Notes under the pieces: model-generated
The model's input: the letters and a program-made list of their open reading frames with translations, nothing else
Database searches by the model: none
Told to the model about the DNA's origin: nothing
Shown: in pieces, positions 1 through 6,237 of the stretch
How positions within the stretch are numbered: position 1 is the stretch's first letter
Layout of the letters: each line of letters opens with the position of its first letter
Made by a program: the position numbers and the translations under genes
Source of the DNA: Rhizobacter sp.
GTDB lineage: Bacteria > Pseudomonadota > Gammaproteobacteria > Burkholderiales > Burkholderiaceae_C
Length of the DNA: 6,237 nucleotides
Direction of reading: 5' to 3'
NCBI GenBank assembly: GCA_025351675.1
Contig: JANXVK010000166.1
Location: forward strand, 1-6,237

Positions 1-1253
1 AAGAACGCCAGTGGGCCGTCGAAACCGAAAGCGGCGAGCGATTCCGGGCCCCCTTCCTGATTACCGCCGTCGGCTGCCTGTCGAGCGCGAACGTGCCGAC
101 GTTGAAGGGCCTCGAGACCTTCAAGGGCCCGCGGCACCATACCGGCGCTTGGCCGCACGCAGGCGTCGATTTTGCGGGCAAGCGCGTCGGCCAGATCGGC
201 ACCGGCTCGACCGGCATCCAGCTCGCCCCGGCGATTGCCGAGCAGGCCAGGCACCTGACGGTCTTCCAGCGCACCGCGAACTACAGCATTCCCGCGCGCA
301 ACCGCTCGGTGACGCCGCAGGAGGTCGAGCTCACGCGGGCCAACTACGACGACGTCTGGCGGCGCGCGCGCGCCGGCGCGAACGGCCACCCTTTCACGGT
401 GTCGGACCGGTCCGCCCTCTCGGTGTCGGACGCAGAGCGCGATGACATCTACGAGAAGGCATGGACGCGCGGCGGCCTCCGGTTCCGCGCGAGCTTTCGC
501 GACGTGCTCGAAAACCAGCAGGCCAACGCGACCGCGTCGGACTTCATCCGCAAGAAAATCAAGGAGACGGTCACCGACCCGCAGGTCGCCGGGATGCTGA
601 CGCCGCACGACCACGGCTTCGCGACCAAGCGGCCCCCGATCGACAGTGGCTACTTTGCGACCTTCAACCGCGACAACGTGCTGCTCGTCGACCTCAAGGC
701 CGAGCCGATCGTCGAGGTCACCGAAAGCGGCATCCGGACCACGCGCGAAGAATACGAACTCGACATCATCGTGTTCGCGACCGGCTTCGACGCGCTGACC
801 GGACCCTTGCTGAGCTTGAACATCAGCGGGACCCACGGACATACGCTGAAGGAGGCGTGGGCGGCCGGACCACGTACCTACCTCGGCCTGCAGATGCCGA
901 AATTTCCGAACCTCTTCACGATCACGGGTCCCGGCAGCCCGTCGGTGCTCTGCAACATGCCGATCGCGATCGAACAGCACGTCGACTGGATCACCACCTG
1001 CATCCGCGACATGAGAGCGAAGGGTCTGACGCGGATCGAGGCCGAGCCCGACGCCGCCGAGCGTTGGGTGCAGGAAGTGAACGACGCCGCCAATGCGACC
1101 CTGTTGCCCATGGCAAGTTCGTCTTGGTATCTCGGCGCCAACGTGCCTGGCAAGCCGCGCGTCTTCATGCCCTACGCAGGCGGGTTCGCACGCTATGCCG
1201 GCATTTGCAACGAGGTGACCCAAGCCGACTATCGCGGCTTCCTGCGTAGCTGA
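1..1253 (+). CDS. Baeyer-Villiger-type flavin monooxygenase, 5'-truncated by window edge
   Basis: This is the C-terminal 416 residues of a class B FAD/NADPH flavoprotein monooxygenase of the cyclohexanone/phenylacetone monooxygenase type, which inserts oxygen next to a ketone carbonyl. The frame is open from base 3, and residues before any start codon (QWAVETESGERFRAPFLITA) already fit the family, so the GTG at 93 is not the true start. Numbering from base 3: the Baeyer-Villiger fingerprint FKGPRHHTGAWP is at 40-51; the NADPH-binding Rossmann motif GTGSTG at 66-71; Lys209-Arg210 in TKRPP fit the position of the catalytic Lys/Arg pair of phenylacetone monooxygenase; FATGF follows near 260; and the C-terminal WYLGANVPGKPRVFMPYAGG is typical. 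Family members are about 540-600 residues, so roughly 130 or more, including the first FAD-binding GxGxxG, lie outside. Soluble; no membrane segment is seen. The substrate cannot be told from sequence. An N-hydroxylating relative is less likely given the fingerprint. Confidence 0.93.
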   Translation, partial: ERQWAVETESGERFRAPFLITAVGCLSSANVPTLKGLETFKGPRHHTGAWPHAGVDFAGKRVGQIGTGSTGIQLAPAIAEQARHLTVFQRTANYSIPARNRSVTPQEVELTRANYDDVWRRARAGANGHPFTVSDRSALSVSDAERDDIYEKAWTRGGLRFRASFRDVLENQQANATASDFIRKKIKETVTDPQVAGMLTPHDHGFATKRPPIDSGYFATFNRDNVLLVDLKAEPIVEVTESGIRTTREEYELDIIVFATGFDALTGPLLSLNISGTHGHTLKEAWAAGPRTYLGLQMPKFPNLFTITGPGSPSVLCNMPIAIEQHVDWITTCIRDMRAKGLTRIEAEPDAAERWVQEVNDAANATLLPMASSSWYLGANVPGKPRVFMPYAGGFARYAGICNEVTQADYRGFLRS

Positions 1254-1265
1254 GCAACATTGCAG

Positions 1266-1307
1266 GGACTCAAGTTGCGAGTCCGTGCTCGGCGAGAGCC
1301 GCTGCAC
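1266..1307 (+). terminator. Two abutting hairpins after the monooxygenase stop, possible terminator
   Basis: Thirteen bases after the monooxygenase stop codon, GGACTC (1266-1271) pairs with GAGTCC (1279-1284) over a 7-nt loop. Directly next to it, GTGC plus CGGC (1285-1293) pairs with GCCG plus GCAC (1298-1307), with a small internal loop and a GAGA tetraloop of the stable GNRA type. A short CTTTC follows. There is no real U-run, so a classical intrinsic terminator is not shown. The pair could instead be a 3'-end stabilising structure. Its position fits ending or attenuating monooxygenase transcription before the kinase gene. Confidence 0.3.
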
Positions 1308-1425
1308 CTTTCAGCCGCCGCGCCACTCAGCGCATTGTCGACCGTGGGGCAAGCTGCGCCTTAAACTGGCGGGACAACGCCGAAACCGAACCGTCGAAGT
1401 GCCGCGGTGCCGGCCCCGTACCTGC

Positions 1426-1430
1426 AAGGA
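1426..1430 (+). promoter_or_regulatory. Ribosome-binding site of the hybrid kinase (decides the start)
   Basis: AAGGA stands 4 bases before ATG 1435. The reading frame is open further upstream to a GTG at 1285, but that GTG lies in a predicted hairpin and has no purine-rich site before it. The 50 residues it would add are rich in Arg, Pro and Cys and resemble no domain, whereas family-like sequence (GGGEMGSLIRSMDW) begins about 18 residues after the ATG. I therefore chose ATG 1435. The spacing is on the short side. Confidence 0.7.
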
Positions 1431-1434
1431 ACCC

Positions 1435-4400
1435 ATGAATCGAAGCGACAAGTTGGCCTTTGATCCAGAGCCTCTCGCCTTTTTGATGGGGGGAGGCGAA
1501 ATGGGTAGCTTGATCCGGTCGATGGACTGGTCAACGACCTCGCTGGGTGCGGTGGCCAACTGGCCGCAGAGCCTGCGCACGACCGTCAGCATCTGCTTGG
1601 CCTCGGATCTGCCCATCTGCGTCATCTGGGGGTCGGGCCTCGTGCAGCTCTACAACGACGCTTACCGGGTCATTTGCGGCGACAAGCATCCGCGGTCGAT
1701 GGGGCAGAACTTTCCCGAATGCTGGAAGGAGGCATGGCCGGTCATTGGCCAGGCACACGACTGCGCCTTGACAGGCGACAAGGCCTTCTTGGAAACCCAG
1801 CACACGTTCCTCGAACGGCACGGGTTTTTGGAGGAATGCTTCTTCACGTTTTCGTTCAGCCCCATCCGGGACGAGACCGGGCGGGTCGGCGGCCTGTTCC
1901 ACCCCGTCATCGAGATGACAACCCAGATGCTCAGCGAGCGCAGGACACGGGCGCTGCGTGACCTGGCCTCCCAAACAAGCAACGCGGAGTCGGTCAGCGC
2001 AGCGCTCGCCTTGTCCGCTCAGATCCTGGCCGGATACGACCTCGACCTGCCCTTCGTTTTGTTCTACGCACTGGAACCCCATGGCGATCAGGCCCGGCTG
2101 GTCGGAGCAACCGGCCTGAGTGCAGACGTTGTCGCCAGCCTGAGCGTGGTGTCCTTGACCGAGCAGCAGGCTGTCTGGCCCTTGGAGGCCGTTGTCCGTT
2201 CGGGATCAGCAGTGCAAGTGGACGATGTCAGGCAGCGGATCTCCCGTGTTTGCGCTGGCCTCCATCCCGAACTGCCGAATGCGGCACTGGCGATTCCGAT
2301 CATCCCGCCAGGAGCCGACCGCCCTGTGGCCATCTTCATTGCCGCAGTCAGCCCTCGCCTGCCGATGAACGAGGCTTACCGCAGCTTCTACGACTTGCTG
2401 GCTTCCGGCGTGACCACCGCCGTCGCCATGGCCGGTGCCTATGAGGACGAGCGGCGGCGGGCCAAGGCACTGGCCGAAATCGACCGGGCCAAGACCGCCT
2501 TTTTCTCCAACGTGAGCCACGAGTTCCGCACGCCACTGGACTTGATGCTTGGGCCGATCCAAGACGCCTTGGCCGATCCAGAGGAGCTGCCGCCTTTGCA
2601 CCTGGAGCGGCTGGACGTTGTTCACCGCAACGGCCTGCGGCTCCTGCGCCTGGTGAACGGGCTGCTGGATTTTTCACGCATCGAGGCCGGTCGGGTGCGC
2701 GCGGCATACGAGCCGACCGATCTGGCCGAGTTCACCGCCGATCTCGCCAGCAACTTCCGCTCAGCTTGCGAGAAGGCCGGGCTGAAACTGCGCGTCGATT
2801 GCCAGCCGCTCAGCGAGCCGGTGTTCGTGGACCGTCCCATGTGGGAGAAGATTGTTCTCAATCTGCTGTCCAACGCCTTCAAGTTCACCTTCGAGGGCGA
2901 GATCGCCGTCACCTTGCGGCAGGTCGGCAAAGCCGCCGAGCTTGTGGTCCTTGATTCCGGCACAGGCATTCCCGCCGCCGAAATGCCTCGGCTGTTCGAG
3001 CGGTTTCACCGGGTCGAAAACGCGCGGGGGCGCACGCACGAGGGGAGCGGCATCGGGCTGGCCCTGGTTCAAGAACTGGTCAAACTGCACGGCGGCACGA
3101 TCACGGCCGAAAGTCAGGTTGCTGGCAAGTCTGTCAGCGAGGCGGCTGGCGAGTCAGCCAACGAGGCCGAACAGGGGACCACTTTTCGCATCTCGATCCC
3201 GTTCGGAACCGGACACCTTTCCCCTGAACAAGTGGGGGGCGGTCGCATCGCCGCGCAGATTACGGCGGGGGCGACTCCATTCGTGCAAGAAGCGTTGCGT
3301 TGGCTGCCTGACGCCGAGTCTTCCGATGCGGCTGGCGCGAAGCTGCCGTCAGTTCACGACGATCTGCCGGTCTCCGCTTTGTCAGCCCGCCGGAGCGGTG
3401 CCGACCTGCCCCGCGTGCTGGTGGCCGACGACAATGCCGACATGCGGCGCTACGTCGGGCGGCTGCTGAATGGGCAGTACAAAGTCGAGACTGTGGCGAA
3501 CGGCGAGGCTGCTCTCGAAGCGGTGCGCCAACGGATGCCCGACGTCATCCTGACCGACGTGATGATGCCCCGGCTGGACGGGTTTGGGCTGCTGAGGGCG
3601 TTGCGAGCCGACCCCCGCACGGCTGGCGTCCCAGTCATCCTGCTGTCGGCCCGCGCGGGCGAGGAGAGCCGGGTCGAAGGCATGCAGGCCGGGGCCGACG
3701 CCTATCTGGTGAAGCCCTTCTATGCCCGGGAGTTGTTGGCTCATGTCGGGGCGCTGTTGCAAATCAGCCGGATGCGGCAAGAGGCGGACGAGTCGATTCG
3801 GGCGAGCGAGGAGCGGTTCCGGGCGCTCGTAGAAGCCTCGTCGGATGTGATCTACCGAATGAGTCCGGACTGGGCCGAGATGCACCACCTGCAGGGCCGG
3901 AAGTTCATCGCCGACACCCACGAGCCGAACCGCGATTGGTTGCTCAAGTACGTCTTCGCGGACGACCAACCGCTCGTCTTGCGTGCTGTCCAGGCTGCGA
4001 TTCGGTCCAAGGGCGTGTTCGAGCTGGAACACCGGGTCGTGTGCGTCGACGGCACTGTCGGGTGGGCTTTTTCGCGAGCAATCCCGCTGCTCGACGCCAA
4101 CGGCGAAATCTCGGAATGGTTCGGTGCGGCCAGCGACATCACCCGTCGCAAGCAGGCCGAAGAGGCGCGGCGGCAGAGCGACGCAAGGTTTCGCACGCTG
4201 TTCGAGTCGATGGATGAAGGCTTCTGCGTGATCGAAATGATCTTCGACGCCGACTCCCTGCCCGCCGACTACCGCTTTGTGGAGGTCAACCCGGCGTTCG
4301 AGGCGCACACCGGACTGCGAGATGTGGTGGGCAAGGGAATGCTGGAGCTGGCGCCGGACCACGACACTTTCTGGTTCGAAATCTTCGGGCATGTGGCGCT

Positions 4401-5715
4401 CACCGGCGAACCGACCCGCTTCGTGAACCACGCGAAGGCGCTGGGGAACCGGTGGTTCGACGTCTACGCGTTCCGGCTTGGAGATGCGGCGGACCTGAAG
4501 GTTGCCATCCTGTTCAGCGACATCACTGCCCGCAAGAAAGCCGAGCACGAGCGGGAGCAACTGGTCGGCCAACTTCGTGAGCAGGACGTTCGCAAGGACG
4601 AGTTTCTCGCCACCCTGGCTCACGAGCTTCGCAACCCGCTGGCGCCGATCCGCAACGGGTTGCAATTGATGAAGCTGGCAAGGAACGACGGCGAGGCCGT
4701 CGAACAAGCCCGCAACATGATGGAGCGGCAGGTCGGGCACCTGGTCCGGCTCATCGACGATCTGCTCGACCTGAGCCGCATCAGCCACGGGAATCTCGAA
4801 CTGAAGAGGGAGCGGGTCGAGCTTTCTTTGGTCGTGCGCAACGCTGTCGAAACGAGCCAGCCGCTGATCGAGCAGATGGGGCACGACCTGAGTCTCGCCG
4901 TGCCGCTCGTCCCTATCTGCGTCGACGGCGACCTGACTCGGCTGGCGCAGATCGTCTCCAATTTATTGAACAACGCCGCGAAGTACACCGCGCCGGGCGG
5001 TCGCATCCGACTTTCGGTCGAACCGCAAGGAAGCGATGCCGTCGTGACGGTGGAGGACAACGGCGTGGGGATCCCAGCCCACATGCTGAGCAAGATCTTC
5101 GAAATATTCACCCAGGTCGATCGTTCATTGGAACGGTCGAAGGGCGGCTTGGGGATCGGTCTGTCGCTGGTGCAGCGCCTGGTCGAACTGCACGGCGGCT
5201 CGGTTCAGGCCCGCAGCGAGGGCGACGGTCGTGGCAGCGCCTTCGTGGTGCGCCTGCCGGTGTTCCCCGCCCTGGACGGAGATCGTCGGGACGACGGGAC
5301 TGCGGCCGAACCGGTTCGACCGCAGTCCCGTCGTCGCATTCTGGTGGTGGACGACAACCAGGACGCGGCCACCAGCTTGGCGGAACTGCTGAGGATGATG
5401 GGCAACGAAACAGAGACCGCCTACGACGGCCTTGCAGCATTGGACGTCGCGGCGGCGTTCCGGCCAGATGTGACGTTTCTGGACATCGGCCTGCCCAAGC
5501 TGGATGGCCACGAAGTCTGCCGCCGCATTCGGCAGCAGGCCTGGGGCAAAAGCATGGTGTTGTTCGCCCTGACCGGATGGGGCCAAGAAGACGACCAACA
5601 GCGTTCGCTGGCTGCCGGCTTCGACGCACACTTGGTCAAGCCGATATTTTTTGAGGACCTCGAGGCACTGTTGGCCGGATTAACCGCGACGAGTTCTTGG
5701 CGCGAGCCCATCTGA
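1435..5715 (+). CDS. Double hybrid sensor histidine kinase (PAS-GAF-HK-REC-PAS-PAS-HK-REC)
   Basis: This 1426-residue two-component protein has two kinase cores and two receivers. Domains, numbered from ATG 1435: PAS-like about 20-165; GAF about 172-338; HisKA with His362 in SHEFRTPL; HATPase_c with N-box Asn480, G1 box DSGTGIP (Asp507) and G2 box GSGIG (537); receiver 1 about 660-775 (Asp665/666, phospho-acceptor Asp708, Ser738, Lys760); PAS about 791-912; PAS about 915-1040; HisKA with His1063 in AHELRNPL; HATPase_c with Asn1180, DNGVGIP (Asp1208) and GLGIG (1238); receiver 2 about 1302-1420 (Asp1306/1307, Asp1350, Thr1380, Lys1402). All core catalytic residues are present. The H+4 residues Thr366 and Asn1067 are compatible with phosphatase activity. 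There is no signal peptide or membrane span, so it should be cytosolic, sensing through PAS/GAF ligands that cannot be named. There is no Hpt or output domain, so phosphate must pass to an unseen partner or the receivers tune the kinases. Oddities: an 8-codon tandem repeat at 563-578 and a 46-bp palindrome in the last linker. Confidence 0.95.
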   Translation: MNRSDKLAFDPEPLAFLMGGGEMGSLIRSMDWSTTSLGAVANWPQSLRTTVSICLASDLPICVIWGSGLVQLYNDAYRVICGDKHPRSMGQNFPECWKEAWPVIGQAHDCALTGDKAFLETQHTFLERHGFLEECFFTFSFSPIRDETGRVGGLFHPVIEMTTQMLSERRTRALRDLASQTSNAESVSAALALSAQILAGYDLDLPFVLFYALEPHGDQARLVGATGLSADVVASLSVVSLTEQQAVWPLEAVVRSGSAVQVDDVRQRISRVCAGLHPELPNAALAIPIIPPGADRPVAIFIAAVSPRLPMNEAYRSFYDLLASGVTTAVAMAGAYEDERRRAKALAEIDRAKTAFFSNVSHEFRTPLDLMLGPIQDALADPEELPPLHLERLDVVHRNGLRLLRLVNGLLDFSRIEAGRVRAAYEPTDLAEFTADLASNFRSACEKAGLKLRVDCQPLSEPVFVDRPMWEKIVLNLLSNAFKFTFEGEIAVTLRQVGKAAELVVLDSGTGIPAAEMPRLFERFHRVENARGRTHEGSGIGLALVQELVKLHGGTITAESQVAGKSVSEAAGESANEAEQGTTFRISIPFGTGHLSPEQVGGGRIAAQITAGATPFVQEALRWLPDAESSDAAGAKLPSVHDDLPVSALSARRSGADLPRVLVADDNADMRRYVGRLLNGQYKVETVANGEAALEAVRQRMPDVILTDVMMPRLDGFGLLRALRADPRTAGVPVILLSARAGEESRVEGMQAGADAYLVKPFYARELLAHVGALLQISRMRQEADESIRASEERFRALVEASSDVIYRMSPDWAEMHHLQGRKFIADTHEPNRDWLLKYVFADDQPLVLRAVQAAIRSKGVFELEHRVVCVDGTVGWAFSRAIPLLDANGEISEWFGAASDITRRKQAEEARRQSDARFRTLFESMDEGFCVIEMIFDADSLPADYRFVEVNPAFEAHTGLRDVVGKGMLELAPDHDTFWFEIFGHVALTGEPTRFVNHAKALGNRWFDVYAFRLGDAADLKVAILFSDITARKKAEHEREQLVGQLREQDVRKDEFLATLAHELRNPLAPIRNGLQLMKLARNDGEAVEQARNMMERQVGHLVRLIDDLLDLSRISHGNLELKRERVELSLVVRNAVETSQPLIEQMGHDLSLAVPLVPICVDGDLTRLAQIVSNLLNNAAKYTAPGGRIRLSVEPQGSDAVVTVEDNGVGIPAHMLSKIFEIFTQVDRSLERSKGGLGIGLSLVQRLVELHGGSVQARSEGDGRGSAFVVRLPVFPALDGDRRDDGTAAEPVRPQSRRRILVVDDNQDAATSLAELLRMMGNETETAYDGLAALDVAAAFRPDVTFLDIGLPKLDGHEVCRRIRQQAWGKSMVLFALTGWGQEDDQQRSLAAGFDAHLVKPIFFEDLEALLAGLTATSSWREPI
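3121..3168 (+). repeat. 24-bp tandem duplication in the first ATPase domain
   Basis: Two adjacent 24-nt units (3121-3144 and 3145-3168) match at 19 of 24 positions. They encode the 8-residue units AGKSVSEA and AGESANEA (residues 563-578). They lie between GGTITAESQ and GTTFRISIP, where kinases of this type usually have only a short turn, so the repeat lengthens a surface hairpin without breaking the frame. Four of the five differences are scattered inside the unit, which suggests the duplication is not very recent. Confidence 0.8.
5290..5335. repeat. 46-bp near-perfect palindrome inside the kinase gene
   Basis: The 16-nt left arm GACGACGGGACTGCGG (5290-5305) is the exact reverse complement of 5320-5335. 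Between them lies a perfect 12-bp palindrome CGAACCGGTTCG (5307-5318), so 44 of 46 bases pair; the one mismatch is C5306/A5319. It encodes the linker between the second ATPase domain and the last receiver (DDGTAAEPVRPQSRR). The symmetry is such that one minus-strand frame reads almost the same peptide. No U-run follows, and no frame or domain is disturbed. Confidence 0.95.
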
Positions 5716-5719
5716 GCCA

Positions 5720-5736
5720 CGGTCAAAAACAGACCG
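5720..5736 (+). terminator. Small hairpin just after the kinase stop, weak terminator candidate
   Basis: CGGTC (5720-5724) pairs with GACCG (5732-5736) over the 7-nt loop AAAAACA, starting 5 bases after the kinase stop codon. The stem is only 5 bp and no T-run follows, so its role as a terminator is uncertain; position is the main argument. Confidence 0.2.
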
Positions 5737-5852
5737 AGCAACCGAATCGCCACGTCCTTGAATTCACGGGTGGCCTCGGGCGGGACCAGACCACCGACAC
5801 GCGGATTTCAATCGACAGAGCTCTCTTGAGGTCAGCGGTTTCGGAATTTCAC

Positions 5853-5908
5853 GCCTCCACTTCAGTGACGGCCTTGACAACTTGAACCGCCCCGCAATTC
5901 GTGGAGGC
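5853..5908. repeat. 8-bp inverted repeat with 40-nt spacer between convergent genes
   Basis: GCCTCCAC (5853-5860) and GTGGAGGC (5901-5908) are exact reverse complements. The repeat lies 8 bases from the BLUF stop codon and could form a long-looped hairpin in transcripts from either direction, as bidirectional 3'-end structures do. Neither side has a T-run, so function is only inferred from position. Confidence 0.35.
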
Positions 5909-5911
5909 TGT

Positions 5912-5925
5912 TTGGCTTAAGCCAA
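5912..5925. repeat. 14-bp perfect palindrome over the BLUF stop codon
   Basis: TTGGCTTAAGCCAA is its own reverse complement, and its central TTAA contains the TAA stop of the minus-strand BLUF gene (5917-5919). In RNA it could form only a tight 5-bp stem with a TTAA loop. It could be a dyad protein site or chance. Confidence 0.6.
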
Positions 5926-6237
5926 GCCGCCGCCGCGGCCACTTGGCAGGCGAAGTGACGACGGTGCGTCGATGACGTGTCCTTGAACGATCAGTTCGTC
6001 GATGCGCGCCATGACCAGCAGTCCGGTTGCCGAGTACGGGTCGAAATCTGGCCAAACAATCCTCGTTTTGGGGTCCACGTCTGACATGCCGACGCGCGCC
6101 ATGGACCACTCACCGTAGCGCCGCTGAGTGATGCTTTCGCAGTGGATCAATTCCAGATCAGAGTGGCGCGGATCGGCAGAGATGCGCGCGTACAGCTGCG
6201 TGACGGTACCGCGCTCGCCCTCCAGTGCCTGCAGGAA
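5917..6237 (-). CDS. BLUF-domain blue-light photoreceptor, 5'-truncated by window edge
   Basis: The minus-strand frame is open from the window end to TAA at 5917-5919, giving the last 106 residues of a protein that starts outside. The TTG at 6150 is not the start, because family-like sequence lies before it: FLQALEGERGTVTQLYARI, then SADPRH, then RRYGEWSMARVGM. This is the second half of a BLUF domain, which binds FAD non-covalently and rearranges hydrogen bonds on blue light. The Gln of FLQALEG and the Trp and Met of EWSM correspond to the switch residues of AppA/PixD-type proteins. The conserved Tyr of the first strand lies beyond the edge, with about 40 missing residues. The tail after the domain (about 50 residues, ending LPSGRGGGLA) holds no output domain, so this is a short stand-alone BLUF protein of about 150 residues that should act by protein-protein contact. 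It converges on the kinase gene, with 201 bp between the stops. Confidence 0.88.
   Translation of the reverse strand, partial: FLQALEGERGTVTQLYARISADPRHSDLELIHCESITQRRYGEWSMARVGMSDVDPKTRIVWPDFDPYSATGLLVMARIDELIVQGHVIDAPSSLRLPSGRGGGLA

Larger units (their letters stand above)
5716..5916. other. Convergent intergenic region without a supported gene
   Basis: These 201 bases separate the stop codons of the kinase and the BLUF gene, which face each other. I see no coding region with family resemblance or a ribosome-binding site, and no tRNA-like fold. It contains a small hairpin next to the kinase stop and a wide 8-bp inverted repeat, listed separately. Base composition is less GC-rich than the flanking genes, as expected of non-coding sequence. 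Confidence 0.6.

Noticed and set aside
397..431. 11-bp direct repeat CGGTGTCGGAC 24 bp apart in the monooxygenase
   Set aside because: Only the core 11 bases repeat, the region between differs, and the second copy (SVSDAE) fits normal family sequence; likely chance.
461..1249. A 262-residue plus-strand open frame overlapping the monooxygenase
   Set aside because: Arg/Asp/Ala-rich low-complexity translation typical of an out-of-frame read of GC-rich DNA; the monooxygenase frame carries all conserved motifs.
1335..1366. TTGTCG with a TTAAAC-like -10 as the kinase promoter
   Set aside because: The spacer is about 19-20 bp and the -10 is poor; too weak to call, although a kinase promoter may lie in this gap.
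1285..1434. Upstream GTG start that would add 50 residues to the kinase
   Set aside because: No ribosome-binding site, Arg/Pro/Cys-rich non-domain sequence and overlap with predicted hairpins; ATG 1435 has AAGGA before it and precedes the first family-like residues.
3382..4884. A 500-residue open frame on the minus strand inside the kinase gene
   Set aside because: It mirrors the kinase codons in a GC-rich gene; the translation lacks any domain resemblance, and the plus-strand frame has intact catalytic motifs throughout.
5697..5885. Possible 62-residue small protein after the kinase
   Set aside because: Starts at a weak codon inside the kinase end, has no ribosome-binding site and no recognisable sequence.
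5874..5902. TTGACA as a -35 box for a plus-strand antisense promoter
   Set aside because: No acceptable -10 box at 16-18 bp; only AATTCG/ATTCGT is found.
5849..6109. Second minus-strand open frame overlapping the BLUF gene
   Set aside because: It is another frame of the same stretch; only the frame ending at 5917 matches the BLUF family.

Overview
The window comes from a GC-rich bacterial genome, most likely an alpha- or betaproteobacterium. This is inferred from strong G/C preference at third codon positions and from kinase and monooxygenase families common in soil and aquatic Pseudomonadota. No rRNA, tRNA or lineage marker is present to settle the taxonomy. The window holds three protein genes, two cut by its edges, and no sign of a transposase, integrase, phage gene or CRISPR array.

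Layout. (1) Positions 1-1253, plus strand: the C-terminal three quarters of a flavoprotein Baeyer-Villiger-type monooxygenase; the N-terminal FAD-binding part lies before base 1. (2) Positions 1254-1434: a 181-bp gap with two abutting hairpins just after the monooxygenase stop, then the kinase ribosome-binding site. (3) Positions 1435-5715, plus strand: a 1426-residue, apparently cytoplasmic double hybrid histidine kinase, ordered PAS-GAF-HisKA-HATPase-REC-PAS-PAS-HisKA-HATPase-REC. (4) Positions 5716-5916: a 201-bp convergent intergenic region with weak inverted repeats and no convincing gene. (5) Positions 5917-6237, minus strand: the C-terminal part of a BLUF-domain blue-light sensor whose N-terminus lies beyond the window.

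How they might work together. The kinase has two complete catalytic cores and two complete receivers, so it could run two His-Asp steps within one polypeptide. No Hpt domain and no DNA-binding output partner is seen here, so its output is unknown. The BLUF protein is a second signalling protein, transcribed towards the kinase; a functional link is only a guess from proximity. The monooxygenase lies upstream on the same strand, but the gap and the hairpins argue against tight translational coupling with the kinase.

The most unusual sequence feature is a 46-bp near-perfect palindrome inside the kinase gene, exactly in the linker between the second ATPase domain and the last receiver. A 24-bp (8-codon) tandem duplication inside the first ATPase domain is the second notable oddity. 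I see no clear evidence for an entirely new biological system: the protein modules all belong to known families.
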